Source: Rhabditoides inermis (taxonomy: Eukaryota > Nematoda > Chromadorea > Rhabditida > Rhabditidae). From it: a stretch of 64,000 nucleotides of DNA. Made by a program: the position numbers and the translations under genes. Of the stretch, positions 38,396 to 50,533 are shown one piece after another (positions within the stretch are counted from its first letter, which is position 1; each line of letters opens with the position of its first letter). The stretch spans positions 200,001 to 264,000 of the forward strand of contig CAWZYM010000305.1 in assembly GCA_963966185.1 (NCBI GenBank), read 5' to 3'. Under the pieces are notes generated by a model. That model was not told where the DNA came from. It saw nothing but the letters and a program-made list of their open reading frames with translations, and did no database searches.

Positions 38396-38936
38396 ATGAA
38401 TATTGCTACTGTACTTGCTTGTGGTGAGTTGCTATACTAAAAAAAAGAAGCAAACATCCGTGGCATATTGTAATTGTAACCCTTTAATTCAATGTATAAC
38501 GACTTTTCCAACAATCTCACAGATGCCGAAAACGAAGCTGTCTGCGTGGGAGGAGGAATGTACATCAACAAATCACCGCTTTCGATGTCCAAGGTAGGGT
38601 GGATACCTTATATGATTATTCCACGTTTACAAAATGTCCAAAAGAGAACGTGACAGTGTGGCTATGTGTTTTGGGAGGAATAACTGGGTGATCTCTATCC
38701 AGCCGTCTGTTCCCTGTTGCTACCAGCCGAACATCGACTGGACAGAGTGGAGGAGGCAGTTCATGGACTACATCCAGCACAATAATATGGACGAGAACAA
38801 TGCAAAGGTTGGTCAGGTTGCAAGATTTGGTGAGTTTAATGAGTGGGTCGTGCTGTAGAATATGTTGGTTACTATGTTCATTACCACTCTCTTCCCACTC
38901 TCTCTCCCTCTCTAACTTTCTCTCTCTGACTCTCCC

Positions 38937-38981
<45 letters not shown>

Positions 38982-39449
38982 TAGATGGTTTCACAGTGAT
39001 TGCGTATACAGATACAGTATGTTGTTTGTATAACATTTATGTTTCATGATCACATCCATCCGTCTAGGTCGCTCTGCTCCTCCTCCTCCCTCTTTCTCTC
39101 CGATGCTTCCTCGAAAACCACTGCAACACTTCACTGGTATGAGCGGTTTGTGTGTTTTCGTCTTACCATGTTTACCCAGGTATATTTGTTGTGGTTCATA
39201 TAAGTCATAACATTGGTCATAACTCATAACACGCTTCATACAATAACAACACCAATTGTCTAGACTCTTTTTTAGACTCCTTTCTCGCTGCTTCTCTCCA
39301 CTCTGGACTGCCTGCAAATGAAACAGGGAGAGCTCACACTGGAAGAGTTCCACGATAGAGTCATGGAATCTGTGGACGAGAGACTAGCACTCACTGTCTT
39401 CATTCAGGGGGTCAGGGACGAGCAGGTGAAGATTCTCTCTCTCTCCCTC

Positions 39450-39501
<52 letters not shown>

Positions 39502-39621
39502 CAAGTAATTCAGGTACGTGCCATGCTTCTCGACAACTCCGAGGACCCGTCGCTCACATCTCTCGAGGCCCTTCGACTGTCAGAAGCCTATTGCTGCGAG
39601 GCGTATCTCTACTCCTGGTAG
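38396..39621 (+). CDS. Gag-like capsid protein, candidate domesticated retrotransposon gene
   Basis: Six exons (38396-38423, 38523-38593, 38703-38807, 39068-39136, 39276-39425, 39514-39621) sum to 531 nt, giving 176 residues with every phase closing. The order of features resembles the two-lobed retrotransposon Gag capsid: an aromatic/basic opening segment WTEWRRQFMDYI, then a hydrophobic helix, then GELTLEEFHDRV (the usual position of a GES..EY motif), and finally FIQGVRDEQVRAMLL followed by a leucine-rich helix. No zinc knuckle, protease, reverse transcriptase or LTR is visible nearby. A spliced gene without pol points to host adoption. An AATAAA lies at 39725-39730. The Gag assignment rests on pattern resemblance only. 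Confidence 0.55.
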
Positions 39622-39831
39622 ATACAGTAGTAATGAAACGTACTGAATGCTATAACGTCTTCGAAACGTGTTATGTTACTTCCGCTACTTCTGTTTGATC
39701 TCTGTATTGTTGAGATGTTGAGTCAATAAATACTCAAATACTCTATTGTTACTTTTCGCGTGGCAAAGTGCATGTGTACACAAGGAATACTGGTAACTGT
39801 TGCAATTGTTAGCACCTCCTCCTCTCTTCCC

Positions 39832-39870
<39 letters not shown>

Positions 39871-40543
39871 GAAATGAACACTCACTGGTTGCCGATCACT
39901 GCCTCTTCTATGTTTGTCCACTCTGTCTGATAACCGGCCGAGAAACTCGATACTGTAGATGTTCACCCATGAGAGAGATGACCGACCATTGCCCACTGTT
40001 CACCCCTCGCCAACCCACGTGCTGAATCGTCGCTCTGAATCTCCGTTTCAGTAATTGTCCGCTATTTTGTCTGATTTGTTCCGGTGTTTTGTGTTTGTTT
40101 AATCATCGGTTGACACATCGAAACCATGCCTTGTAAGGGGGTGGAAGTGCGATGGAATGCAGATTGAACCCGGCATTTCCTTTCAAACACTCCCTCCCCC
40201 TCTCTCTCTCTCTCTCTCTCTCCCTCTCTCTCTCTTTCCCTCTCTCCCTCCCCCCCTCTCTCTCTCTCTCTCTCTCTCCCTCTCTCTCTCTTTCCCTCTC
40301 TCCCTCTCTCTCTCTCTCTCTCCTTCGAGGAGCCGCAGGCGGTTTTGTTGCATGGTTTGCGCTGGTCATTATTCGTGCGATAATCTGTCTCGCCGAGCAC
40401 CGATTCCAACTGCCCTTCCGTCTTTTTGGTGTGTGATGTCCATTCGTGAACGACCAACCACATTTATGGCTCCGTGCAGTGCGCACCGACCAAACATTAT
40501 TCAATTGTATTGATATATATGTTGATATGCAACATGTGTTCAG
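39622..40543. other. Intergenic with long CT arrays
   Basis: It holds the 3' flank of the Gag-like gene, a (CT)n run at 39837-39869 and a large interrupted CT/CCCT array at 40195-40322. No supported gene; the last part is the promoter region of the SLC6 gene. Confidence 0.5.
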
Positions 40544-42034
40544 ATGTCATCTACCTCAGACTCCGCCCCCTCAGGCTCCGCCCCCGGGGAGCGCGCGCGC
40601 TGGGGAGGACAGTTGCAGTTCATACTCACCTGTATAGGGTTCAGTGTGGGACTGGGCAATCTCTGGAGATTTCCTGGATTGGCGTACGAGAACGGGGGAG
40701 GTGGGTGAGCACGAAACGTATTCATGAAACGTATAACTATGTTATAAGTTGTGTTTTGGTAACAGTATACTGTATTTGAGAAAAAAATACTTATCCATTG
40801 CAGGAGCTTTCCTCATCCCCTATGTCACATGCTCTCTGCTATTCGGTCTGCCCTGTCTCTACTTGGAATTCCTCATCGGTCAATTCACTCAGAAAGGACC
40901 CGGAAAGGCGTTTCGCAAGTTCATGCCAGCACTACAAGGTATCGCCAGTGTCAAATTACAAAAAACATCATTTATGCAAATTCCAGGTCTCGGGTGGTCG
41001 ATGACCATTATGGCATTTCTCGTTGGAGTGTACTACAATGTGGTGATTGTGTGGTCTCTGGTGTACCTCGGCAAGTCAATCCTCCAACAACACGCAGACT
41101 GGGCCACCTGCACAAACTGGTGGAACACACACTGTGCGTTGTTTACTTGTTTGTTTACTTGTTTACATGATCTTTCATTTGTTTACATTTTCGTTAACAG
41201 ACTGCCAGTCAACCATGGAAGATCTCCGATGCTCAGATAACGCTGCTCTTCCCTTCTTCTACAACGGCACTTGTGTGAACTACGACCCGGTGAGTGGGCG
41301 GGGCAAGAGGGGCCGGAGCATACGCATTGCAGAAGCTGACCCTTCCTCTCTTTGATGGAAACACGAGTTTCGTCACTTCACCTGCACAGGAATTCTTTGA
41401 GTGAGTAACTTCAAATTACAATACTGAACAAACGCATGCAACAAACACAACTTCAGGAGGAATCTTCTACGCAAATCTAGCGGAATCGATGACTTGGGCG
41501 ATGTTAACTGGGTGACATTCTTCACCCTCATCTTTGTGTGGTAAAGTAAACCCCGCCTCCTGAGACCACGCCCACTATGTTGCAGGTGTCTCACCGCTCT
41601 CTCACTGGCTAAAGGAGTGAAAGTTATCGGAAAGATTTCCTACATCACAGCAACATTGCCCTACGTGATTATCAGTCAGTTTTTTTAATGTTTCTTTTCT
41701 TTGAAAAAAAGAACCCGTGACATTTTAGTCGTGTAAGAAAACATAACAAAAAATACATGCGATGAGTGACGATTTTTGTTTTCATTGGTGATTGGTGATG
41801 CATGGTTCTAAAAATGTGATTCATAATCAGAAACCAGACATGACGCTAAAGCTAAACTTTTTGCAATGACATTGTCGCAAAACTTTGAATCATAATCGAA
41901 CAGTTATGAAACAAAACAATTTCAGCCGTGATGTTTTTCAATGGAATTAATCTGGACGGGTCGGATATTGGGTTGGACTTTTACCTCAGGAACCCCAACT
42001 GGAGTAAGCTGGCTGAGCCTAACGTAAGAGGGAG

Positions 42035-42084
<50 letters not shown>

Positions 42085-42458
42085 AGAAGGGGAGAGACTT
42101 CCTTTCCAGACTTGGCTGCAAGCGGCTCGCCAAGTGTGTTTCTCTCTGGCAGTTGGATTCGGTGGTCTTCTCTCACTTGCTTCCTACAACGATAAGGGAC
42201 ACAACTCGTTCAGGGTGAGTGACGCAGGAAATGACGCAGTGTGACGCAATGTGACGCAAGGATGTGATTGCAGGACGCAATCGTGGTTGTGCTGTGTGAT
42301 ACTGGAATGTCGGTGTTCGGTGGCTGTGCTGTGTTCGCCACTACTGGCTTCCTAGCAAAGAAGATGAACAAAAAACTGGAGGACGTCGTCAAGGACGGTA
42401 TGGTCAGCAGTCATTCCCCCTCTTTTTCCCTTCTCTCTCCCCCACTCCCTCTCTCCCC

Positions 42459-42506
<48 letters not shown>

Positions 42507-43864
42507 ACCCGTCTTTCTCCAGGTGTGTCTCTCGCCTTCATTGCCTACCCGGAGGCCATGTCTCGCATGTCCCTCCCCTCTCTCTGGAGTGCCCTCTTCT
42601 TCACTATGTTCTTCCTCCTCGGAATCAGCAGCCAGTTTGGTGGGTTACTGTAGTTTGGGTAATGCATACTGTACTCTATACTCTAGGCTTGACCCAAGTG
42701 ATGTGCACGTCTCTCTGCGATCAGTTCGAGGCTTTGCGCAACAAGCAGACAATCACGGTGAGTGGGCGGAGTCAAAGGGGGCGGGACTGAATCATCTACA
42801 GGTGTGCGCGGTGTGCGCCGTCTCGTGGGCGCTTGGAGTGATCATGACGACTGGGGTAGGTATTACTGTACGTCAACCTGCACATCATCCGCCCCTTGTA
42901 GTCCGGTTTCTACTGGTTCGAGCTGTTCAATAGCTACGTGGGCGACATGTCTCTCATGGTCGTACTTCTGCTCGAGCTGGGACTCGTCATCTACGTATAC
43001 GGTAGGCGGGACTGAAGTGGGCGGTACTGAAGTGGGCGGTACTGAAGTGGGCGGAGCATAGGTCACCGCGAGTGGTTCGTGGACATTCGCTCTATGCTGG
43101 GCGAGCCTCGCTGGGCGATCAGCCGGGTGTGCGGACCGAGTGGACTGTTCATTCGCGCCGCCTGGATGGCCGTCACACCGGCCATCATTGTCGTGCGTCT
43201 CTCCCCTCTCTCATTTCTCTCTCTCTCTCTCACTCACCCTCTCTCTCTCCCTCCCTCCCTCTCTCTCTCTCTACCTCTCTTGCAGACTCTCCTCATTCTC
43301 ATGCTCATCAAGAACTTCAAATTCGAGCCGGTCACCACAGGAGACGGCTACGATATGTACACCTATCCCCAGTGGGCGACCTACTTCACATGGGTGAGTA
43401 GAGGGGGAGGAGACTAAAGGGGCGGAGCCAACAAGCAATTCCAGGTTCTCATTCTTCTACCACTCATCGCCATTCCCATACTGTTCATCTACAACTGGCG
43501 GACGTTCAGCGCGCAGGGAAAGGTGGGAGAAGACACAGAAACGTATATTATTTCATAAGCGGAAGACATCTCAAATCTAGGCCTAGACCTCGGAACCTCT
43601 TTTCGACCCTCCGACACCAATCTGAGGATGTTTCTGACCACAGGATTTGAGTCTGATTTGAGTCTACTATACCCGTTTCAGCCACTCGCTGAGCTGTTCC
43701 GCATCCAGCCGACACTAGCTTCGTACGATAGGATACGCGGGAGGAAAGAGGGAGGGGAGAGGAGGGAGAGTGCAGTGTCCAAGGCATCCAGTGCGCGGAG
43801 CAGAAACAACAAAGTAGTGCCTATGGAGATTTCAAAGGACGAACAAGACAGCACACACTTCTAA
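40544..43864 (+). CDS. SLC6-family sodium-coupled neurotransmitter/amino-acid transporter
   Basis: Eighteen exons encode about 626 residues: 40544-40700, 40804-40938, 40987-41133, 41201-41289, 41390-41400, 41457-41540, 41586-41674, 41926-42023, 42110-42214, 42274-42397, 42523-42639, 42687-42757, 42802-42855, 42902-43001, 43062-43192, 43286-43393, 43445-43522 and 43681-43864. The TM1 unwound region [20 protein letters not shown], the EFFER segment and the TM6 stretch [16 protein letters not shown] are family hallmarks for Na+ and substrate binding. A large extracellular loop after TM3 has cysteines ([15 protein letters not shown]) and a potential glycosylation site (YNGTC). Twelve membrane helices are expected. 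The substrate cannot be assigned; several invertebrate SNF members are orphans. The fifth exon is only 11 nt. The gene is convergent with the collagen gene 250 nt away. Confidence 0.95.
41390..41400 (+). other. 11-nt micro-exon of the SLC6 gene
   Basis: GAATTCTTTGA is flanked by CACAG and GTGAGT. Including it restores the conserved EFFER segment and the reading frame between exons 41201-41289 and 41457-41540. Confidence 0.85.
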
Positions 43865-44114
43865 TCGTCCAATATCATTCCGTGAACAAAACGTGTGTTG
43901 AATTTACATTGATAAACGATATAAAAAAAAATGTTCCTTTCTTTTTAAATTCGAAGCTTTCTAACTGACATTATTTCAAGAACGAGTGAAAATAGCAACC
44001 AATGCGCCCATGTAATTAATGCGTTTTCAAACAAAATTATATCAAAATAGTGAACAAGTTGTATGTGTAATCGCTTTATCATACATTGAGCCATCTCGTC
44101 TGCCTCTCTCTTGT

Positions 44115-45292
44115 CTAGTATCCGGGCGCAGTCCTGGGAGGGGGGCAGTGGTCGCAGCTGCCCTGTCCTCCACTCTGGCCCGGCTGCCCAGGCTGTCCGG
44201 GTGCTCCGGCCATACCAGGAGCTCCGTCCATCCCAGCGTCTCCCTGGGGACCAATCGGTCCGGGCACCGCAGATCCCGGCTGTCCGGGCTGTCCAGGAGG
44301 TCCAGGAGGTCCGCGGGGTCCAGGAGGTCCGGGAGGACCGGGCGGAAGCTCGGTCATCTCAATCGTTCCCGGAGCTCCGGGAGATCCAGCGCGTCCCGGC
44401 TGTCCGGGGTGTCCGTCGGGACCGGGTCTTCCGGGAGGTCCGGGGGGTCCGGGGCGTCCTCCGCTGGCTCCCTGTCCGGGGGGTCCGGGCCTGCCGGGCT
44501 GTCCCTTGGGTCCGGGTCGTCCGGGGGGTCCGGCGGGAGCCTCGGCGCACTCCTGGCAGGGGTTGTGCATCTTGCGTGCGATCTCTGCCCCATCCATGTC
44601 AGCCCCGTCGGGTCCGGGGAGTCCGGGCTGTCCATCCTGTCCATCCATTCCATCCTCTCCAGGGGCTCCTGCGGCTCCCGGAGCTCCCCAGATACAGATG
44701 CCCTGTCCAGCCTGCGTCTGTAATAATGACGTCATGATGGCAGTGTGTTTTGTGTTGTGCTTACCTGAGGCTGCTGCTCCACGAACTCGTTGGCATTGTA
44801 GGCGGGAGGAGAGGCGACCGGTCCGTAGCTGTCCGTCTAAAAGATAAGACATAACATAATATTTATAAACAATTTCTAACAAATTATATAATGAATAATT
44901 ACCTGCACATTCTCCATAACCGGCGACTCGGCGTAGCCTAAAAACAAGCATTCACTTTCACTCGATCATTCTTTTTCCAATTGCCTTCTCGCCCAGCGCC
45001 GGAATTGCATTTTTCTGGTGCGAGCTTGCGCGCTACTCCCAAAAAGCATAACCCGTTCGAGAGAATACAACAGTAGACGACACTTGAATGGAATTGGACT
45101 ATCTTACTCAGTCTCCATTCTCTTGTACATCTCTCTCTCTCTCTCTCTTTCTCTCTCGAAACAGGTCATCTCATGTTTGCTTACGCACTGGCACTAGGGA
45201 TCCTAGGATCACGAACATCGAAAATAGGAATCGAGACAACCAATAATGATTTGTTTGGATTAATATTGATTGGTAGAGAGGGAGAGAGAGAG

Positions 45293-45331
<39 letters not shown>

Positions 45332-45787
45332 GGTTCCCGTTGACGCACCCTGCCTGGAGTGCCTGGCCCTTCCAGTGTGCCTTTTCTTCGCCACGTATGT
45401 CGATCGCTTCAGCCTCGACTGAACTCCAACCGACTGCTCCACCTACAACACAAATTACAGTAAGCTCACTACAGTACCCTACAGTAGTCCTTTGTGCTAC
45501 CGTATACCTTAATGAGCTCGTCGAACAGGTCGTGTGTGCGGGCGGCACAGAAGCTCAGTTCGTTGTCGAGGGAGCTGTTCACTCCCTGCATGTGGGTGTA
45601 CAGAAGGGGGATCACCACCACCGCAGTCAGCATCGCCACGATGCCTGAACGAATAATGTATGGATTACTGTACTTGGAAAACAGTGCTACTGTGTAATAC
45701 AAATGTCGTACCGACGCTGACTCCGGCGAATGCGAGCCGGCGGAAAGCGGCGGCATCTTCCAGCAACTGCTGCTCGTCCTTCTTCAT
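44115..45787 (-). CDS. Nematode cuticle collagen
   Basis: Six exons. Exon 1 (to 45787) encodes [11 protein letters not shown] then [11 protein letters not shown]. Exon 2 (about 45508-45644) completes the membrane segment ([15 protein letters not shown]) and the rest of the Nem_col_N domain. Exon 3 (about 45347-45446) contains RLKRS, a subtilisin/furin-like processing site typical of cuticle collagens. Two small exons (44904-44938 and about 44766-44836) precede the large last exon (44115-44717). That exon carries Gly-X-Y blocks rich in Pro, interrupted near CQECAEAP and TIEMTELP, and ends with CDHCPPP. The paired cysteines flanking triple-helical blocks form interchain disulfides in this family. 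The secreted product builds the exoskeleton. A 5'-UTR intron appears to end directly before the start codon. Confidence 0.96.
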
Positions 45788-46695
45788 ACTGCAATTGACG
45801 CAAGCGTAAGAGATGACGCAAGGCCGCTGCGTCACTCTCACCTGACTGCTGCGCGGATGGACGAGGCGAAGCGTGCTGTGCGTTTCGCAGCCGCCCCTTT
45901 TATACCATCCTTCATTTTTCCTCGCCCCCTCGTTGTCTGCGCTCTCTTCTTTCTTCGACCCTCTCACTCTCGTTCGCCCAACCAACGAGTTCGTTTTTCC
46001 GAACCTTCGCAGGATCATCAACGCTATTGTCTCGTAGTTGCATCTCTTCGTTTTCCATACTCTCTCGCTTTCCGAAACTGGTAAAAGTGTATACTGTTTA
46101 CGCGCTACTCACTAGGCCAAAAAAGAGAAATACGATGCACACTGGCCATTGAATTGAAACCATCCCGCAACCAATTGGGAAACTTCATTCAACTATCCTT
46201 CATTCAACTCTGCACATCAAACCAAGAGTCGTGATTTGTGATTAGCACAGATCCATATTATTTTTCTCTCCTATTAATTTACTAGGCTAGCCCAATAAAG
46301 CTATGCAAACCACATACCAATAAGTAGTTCTTAGATTCCCAATTGGCGATAGTCACAAACTAGCAATCACCTGGAGATCACAAAACCATGCCATTGTAGC
46401 AGCCAAGCGGTTCTCGGCTGCAAAGTAGCAAAAAGCATCTCGGTCGACCAGTTCACACTTTTCCTTTCATTCTCACCATCCACACGTTTCTTGACTTTTA
46501 CAATACTCCAAACCAAACCAACCTACCCATTTCACTCAGAAATTGCAAAACCTTTTTATTCAACTTGTAACAACGAGGGCAAACGATTTCCGAAACGAAA
46601 CGTGTAACAGACAACAAGGGTGTAATTGAACAAACAAACAAAACGACGCAAACAATCAAAGAACCAAAAAGGGCACGCAACGCAATCTCATGTCT
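45788..46695. other. Intergenic between collagen and ZCCHC4-like genes
   Basis: It includes the collagen 5' UTR intron (acceptor at about 45789) and promoter, and the 3' flank of the ZCCHC4-like gene. No supported gene and no strong repeat. Confidence 0.5.
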
Positions 46696-47333
46696 TCACT
46701 CGCAACTCTTCTTCCCAGACTTCTTTCCACTCACAGCCTTCGCGGTCTTCTTCGATACTCCCTCCTTAATGCCCTATCAGAAGTAGCCAAGCAACTCGAT
46801 CATTTGATCTCAAAGTGACCAGTCATCAGAAAAGCTCTCACCTCTCCTTGCTGCACCTTCTTTTTCTTCTTCTTAGGCAGCTCCTCCTCCTCTTCCTCCT
46901 CCGGCTTCACAACCTTTTTCTTCTTGAGTTTCTTCTTCTCCCCACCGTTCTCCTATAAGTCATACTGTTCTCTCGCATCTCCCCTTTTCCCACTCACCTC
47001 CTTCTCCCCCTTCTTCTCCTCTTTCCCCTTCCTCTTCTTCAGCTCACTGATCTCGGGCAGCGTTTCCTCCGCAATCAGCTGCTCCACTTCCGTGTCTATC
47101 CACTGCTCCACCTTGTCCCTGCCCTGCTCCTCCTTCTCCTCCCTCGCCCGCAGCTGGTTCTCCTCCTTCTCCGCCTGTTCCTGCAGTCTCCTCGCCTCCT
47201 CCCGGCACCGCCCCTTCACTGGCAGATGACAGCGACCGCACTCCGAACAGTGCTTGTAGGTGGCCTTGTAGCAGCGCATGCAACGAGCACAGTGCTTGTA
47301 GGGAGAGCCGTCCTGAACAAGATGGTAGAAGAG

Positions 47334-47370
<37 letters not shown>

Positions 47371-50273
47371 AGAGAGAGAGAGAAAGAGAGAAAGAAGGAG
47401 AGAGAGAGAGAAAGAGAGAGATTGAGAGAGAGGGGGGGAGAGAGAAAGAGAAGGAGAGAGAGGGGGAAAGAGATGGAGAGGGAGGGACGACGTGACCGAC
47501 CTTGCTGGTGCACTTCTGGCACATGAAGCAGTGTTTGTTCTCCTCCCACACCCATTCCTCGCACATGTCACAGAACCTGACAAACAGTCAATTTTAATCG
47601 AAAAAAAGAGAAATAGTGTAACACGCACTTGTATCCGGCGATGCCGTCGAGATCGAAGTACTTTGCGGGCAGGTCGGTGAACACTCGCACCGTCGTCTTG
47701 CCAGGCTGCGAGAACACCTTGTGATTCGTGTACGTCACCTGAAATCATCTAATATCTCTTTATCCCTCTCATCTTCCACCCACCCTATAGTCCATCATGC
47801 TCCACTTGTCCCCCTCGCTCTTGAGAATGTGCTTGCCGACAAACAGTGGCAGCACAATCATCGATGAGAACTCGGCCGGCTTGCTCTTCCTAAATACATC
47901 ACCCAAGCTTCTCTCCCCGTCCCTCCCTCCTCACCTCGCCTCCACGTGCATCTTCTTCAGCTTGTGCACCGTCTCCATGAGTGGGTCAGTGTACACTCCG
48001 AATGGCGGGTCGCACACAAGCAGCACGTGCTTGCGGGTCGACAGGAAGCGGGTCAGGTGCGCGCGGCCCTGCAATCACACTTGCACCACCTAATCATTCC
48101 TCCACCACCTCCCATCATTCCATCCACACACAGCACCCGTGAGCGGGCGGCAGGCACGCAGTAGGTACTACTCACTACCCCTTCCTCTCCTCCTGTATTG
48201 CCTCTCGTTCAGGCCGGTTGATGGAGTCGTCCCCTGCTGCGAGTCGCGAGCTACACACAGCCGACATGGTCCCTCCTCCTCTTCCGCCCCCCTTTCCTCT
48301 CGCTCCCCCTCCTCCGTCGGCCCCTCCTTTCGCGGCGACGGGGGCGGGGGAAGTGTCCAAGGAGAAGTCAAGGGAGAGGACGAGAGAGACGCAGAGATCG
48401 CGAGACAGGTCGAGGGACAGCGGAGAGCCGCGACCCACCACAGCCCTCTCTCCCCCCAACAAAGAGAAGAAGATGAAGTCTGATGTGAATACGCAACTCA
48501 TATACCCCATACACGCAACGGTACTGATTCAAGTACTTTGGCTTAGGTGACGCCAGTGTCTGCGATGACGGATACTCGTCTCAAGACGGCGGAAGAGAAG
48601 AGTGACATGGATCGGTTGGATCGGCGGCCACGGCAGGCGCACTCGGCAGAGCACCGGCCGCCGCCCAGCCACGCCAAGACTGACCCGCGACTGCACAGCG
48701 ACGCCCGATACGCATACACTGACGGGGTACGCACCATCCATCCATCAACACCCACTCACACGCACTTGCAGAGGCCGCGCGCCTCCACCGAACCCAGCCG
48801 GGAGGAGCCGTCCGACGTGTTGATCAACGGTGAGATGGGCAAGCGACGCGCCACCGCCGATCCCAACCACCCCTCTCCCATCGCACCGCAGGCCGGAGAA
48901 GTGCGTTTCATCTGCTCATCCATGACGTCACTGATACGGGTTTCAGCAGGGGCGCGGGTCTCGATTGCAGCGGCGGCTGGCGTGTGCGGGTATCGTGTGC
49001 GCAGTGACTGCTCTGGCCACTGCATTCATCGCACTCATCGTCTCCCTCATCATCATTCAGACCAAGATCGACGACATCGACGACACACAAGACACAACAT
49101 CTTAATTAAATCACTCAATTGCCCCCATTACATATTTTAATCAGAAATAAAACCAATAATTGAACGTGCTCACCTCCTCTTCGTAAAAGTGGTCAACAAG
49201 CATGCTGTACTGCTGGAACTCCGAGGGGCGGTGATAGGGCGCCTGAATAAGATCACTCTTCGTTTCTCTTAAAAAGGCAAGAATGCAAATAAACTCACAA
49301 ATCGCCTGTCATAGTCTAGCATGAAGCACTGTCTGTCGGCCTTTTCACTCGCTCGGAGTGTCTCGAATCCACGGGGCGACCCCACACACAGGATGCCGTC
49401 CGCACCCGACTTGTCGGCAGCCGCACACAACACATCCAGAGACTCCTCCGAGAACCAGAACTGCTGAAAACGAGCGAGATTTGCTATCATCCTCATCACC
49501 TCTCTTTCTCTCTCTCCACTCACCGCCTCTCCGTGTTGCACATCGAGGGCCTCGAGGAACCTGCTGGGTGCTCCCAGCTCCTCGCGAGTCTTCACCTCGC
49601 ACGGGCAAGCGTGCCTAGAAATTATATAACATCAACAAATCGATAATTCGAAATATAAATACCTGTTTGCAAATACGTCGAAACACTCGGGGCAGTAGAC
49701 AATCGTGCAGTCGTCGGGTAGGGTGGCCAGCCTGAAAAAGTACAATATTGTATTATAAACTTATAAATTAGCAATATATTCCAACGTCAATGTTGTTCTG
49801 TAGAGTGTTGACTGCACTCACTTGTTGGGGATCTTTCCGTACTCTGCGGGAGGAGTGGGGTCGTCTCCGATAGGCTCTCCCTCCACCTCCAACACTTTCC
49901 CGCTCTCGTCGCACTCGGCCTTGAAGGGACATTTGCCCGAGTCGGGTCGGTAGATGGCACACGCAAAGTGGCGCGAGACGATAACGCCCTTCTCGCGGAC
50001 AGCGAACAACAGGCACGGACCTGAATTCAACGCATCGCAAAGCTCTCCATCACTGATCTTCTCATGAGCAGTCGCCATTCACTCACCATGACTGCAATGA
50101 GGCACGGACGGCAGACCGGCGGTGGATATCCAGGAGAAGAAGCCCCTCTTGCGGATGAAGTTGCCATCGGCCGGCTGACTAAGGTCCTTCTCCTTCTTCT
50201 CAAACTTCATACCACGGTTGCGCTTTGCTCCAAAGAATTTCTTCTTCTGCATTTTACTCTTTCCTTTCGTCAT
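46696..50273 (-). CDS. ZCCHC4-type 28S rRNA N6-adenosine methyltransferase
   Basis: Thirteen exons sum to 1710 nt (569 residues) with phases closing: 50087-50273, 49822-50020, 49663-49731, 49524-49614, 49299-49463, 49174-49242, 47935-48068, 47784-47889, 47629-47738, 47501-47576, 46998-47312, 46842-46952, 46696-46773. ZCCHC4 methylates one adenosine of large-subunit rRNA in the nucleolus. Matching blocks are the N-terminal PHCSHGPCLLFAV, a second Cys motif (CPECF), ILCVGSPRGFETL with CFMLDYDRRF, the catalytic DPPFG of an N6-adenine methyltransferase, and the Cys/His cluster from FCDMCEEW through CSECGRCHLPVKGRC. The human protein continues with a CCHC knuckle; here a coiled coil and Lys/Glu-rich tail follow instead. 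The start follows CTCAG directly, suggesting trans-splicing. Confidence 0.92.
47338..47485. repeat. GA-rich microsatellite filling a ZCCHC4 intron
   Basis: A run of GA repeats with GGAG, AAAG and GGGGG interruptions occupies nearly all of the 188-nt intron between exons 47501-47576 and 46998-47312. It reads as CT on the coding strand, close to the acceptor. Confidence 0.9.
48221..49105 (+). CDS. Nested single-pass membrane protein of unknown function
   Basis: Four exons (48221-48520, 48547-48726, 48772-48900, 48947-49105) sum to 768 nt (255 residues) with phases closing, on the strand opposite to ZCCHC4 and wholly inside its intron 48069-49173. The N-terminal 200 residues are Pro/Arg/Ser/Glu-rich and probably disordered. 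Near the C-terminus a hydrophobic helix (ACAGIVCAVTALATAFIALI and on through VSLIII) is preceded by basic residues and followed by an acidic tail, so an N-in, tail-anchored or type II-like topology is likely. A likely splice acceptor lies just before the start, and AATAAA at 49146-49151 is 41 nt after the stop. I do not recognise the family. Confidence 0.75.
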
Positions 50274-50533
50274 CTGAGACGACACATGATTAAAAAAGTA
50301 GTACAACACAATCAGATATTTGAAAAGCACAACAACTTGTAACCAATCACAATAAACAGAAATATTTGTATCATAAACATTTATTAATATACAATTCACC
50401 GTCAAGTGAGACTATAGTTTTCATACTACTGTACTACTATTACGCATACAAAACAAATTCAACTACAAAATCAAGTTTGAGGGTGAGGGAGTCTCTATGT
50501 TCGGGTGTCGCAAGAAGGTCGTTCAGAATCCGC

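Noticed and set aside
44019..44737. Long plus-strand frames opposite the collagen gene
   Set aside because: They are antisense shadows of the Gly-X-Y codon pattern; the minus strand has the full domain order, start and splice sites.
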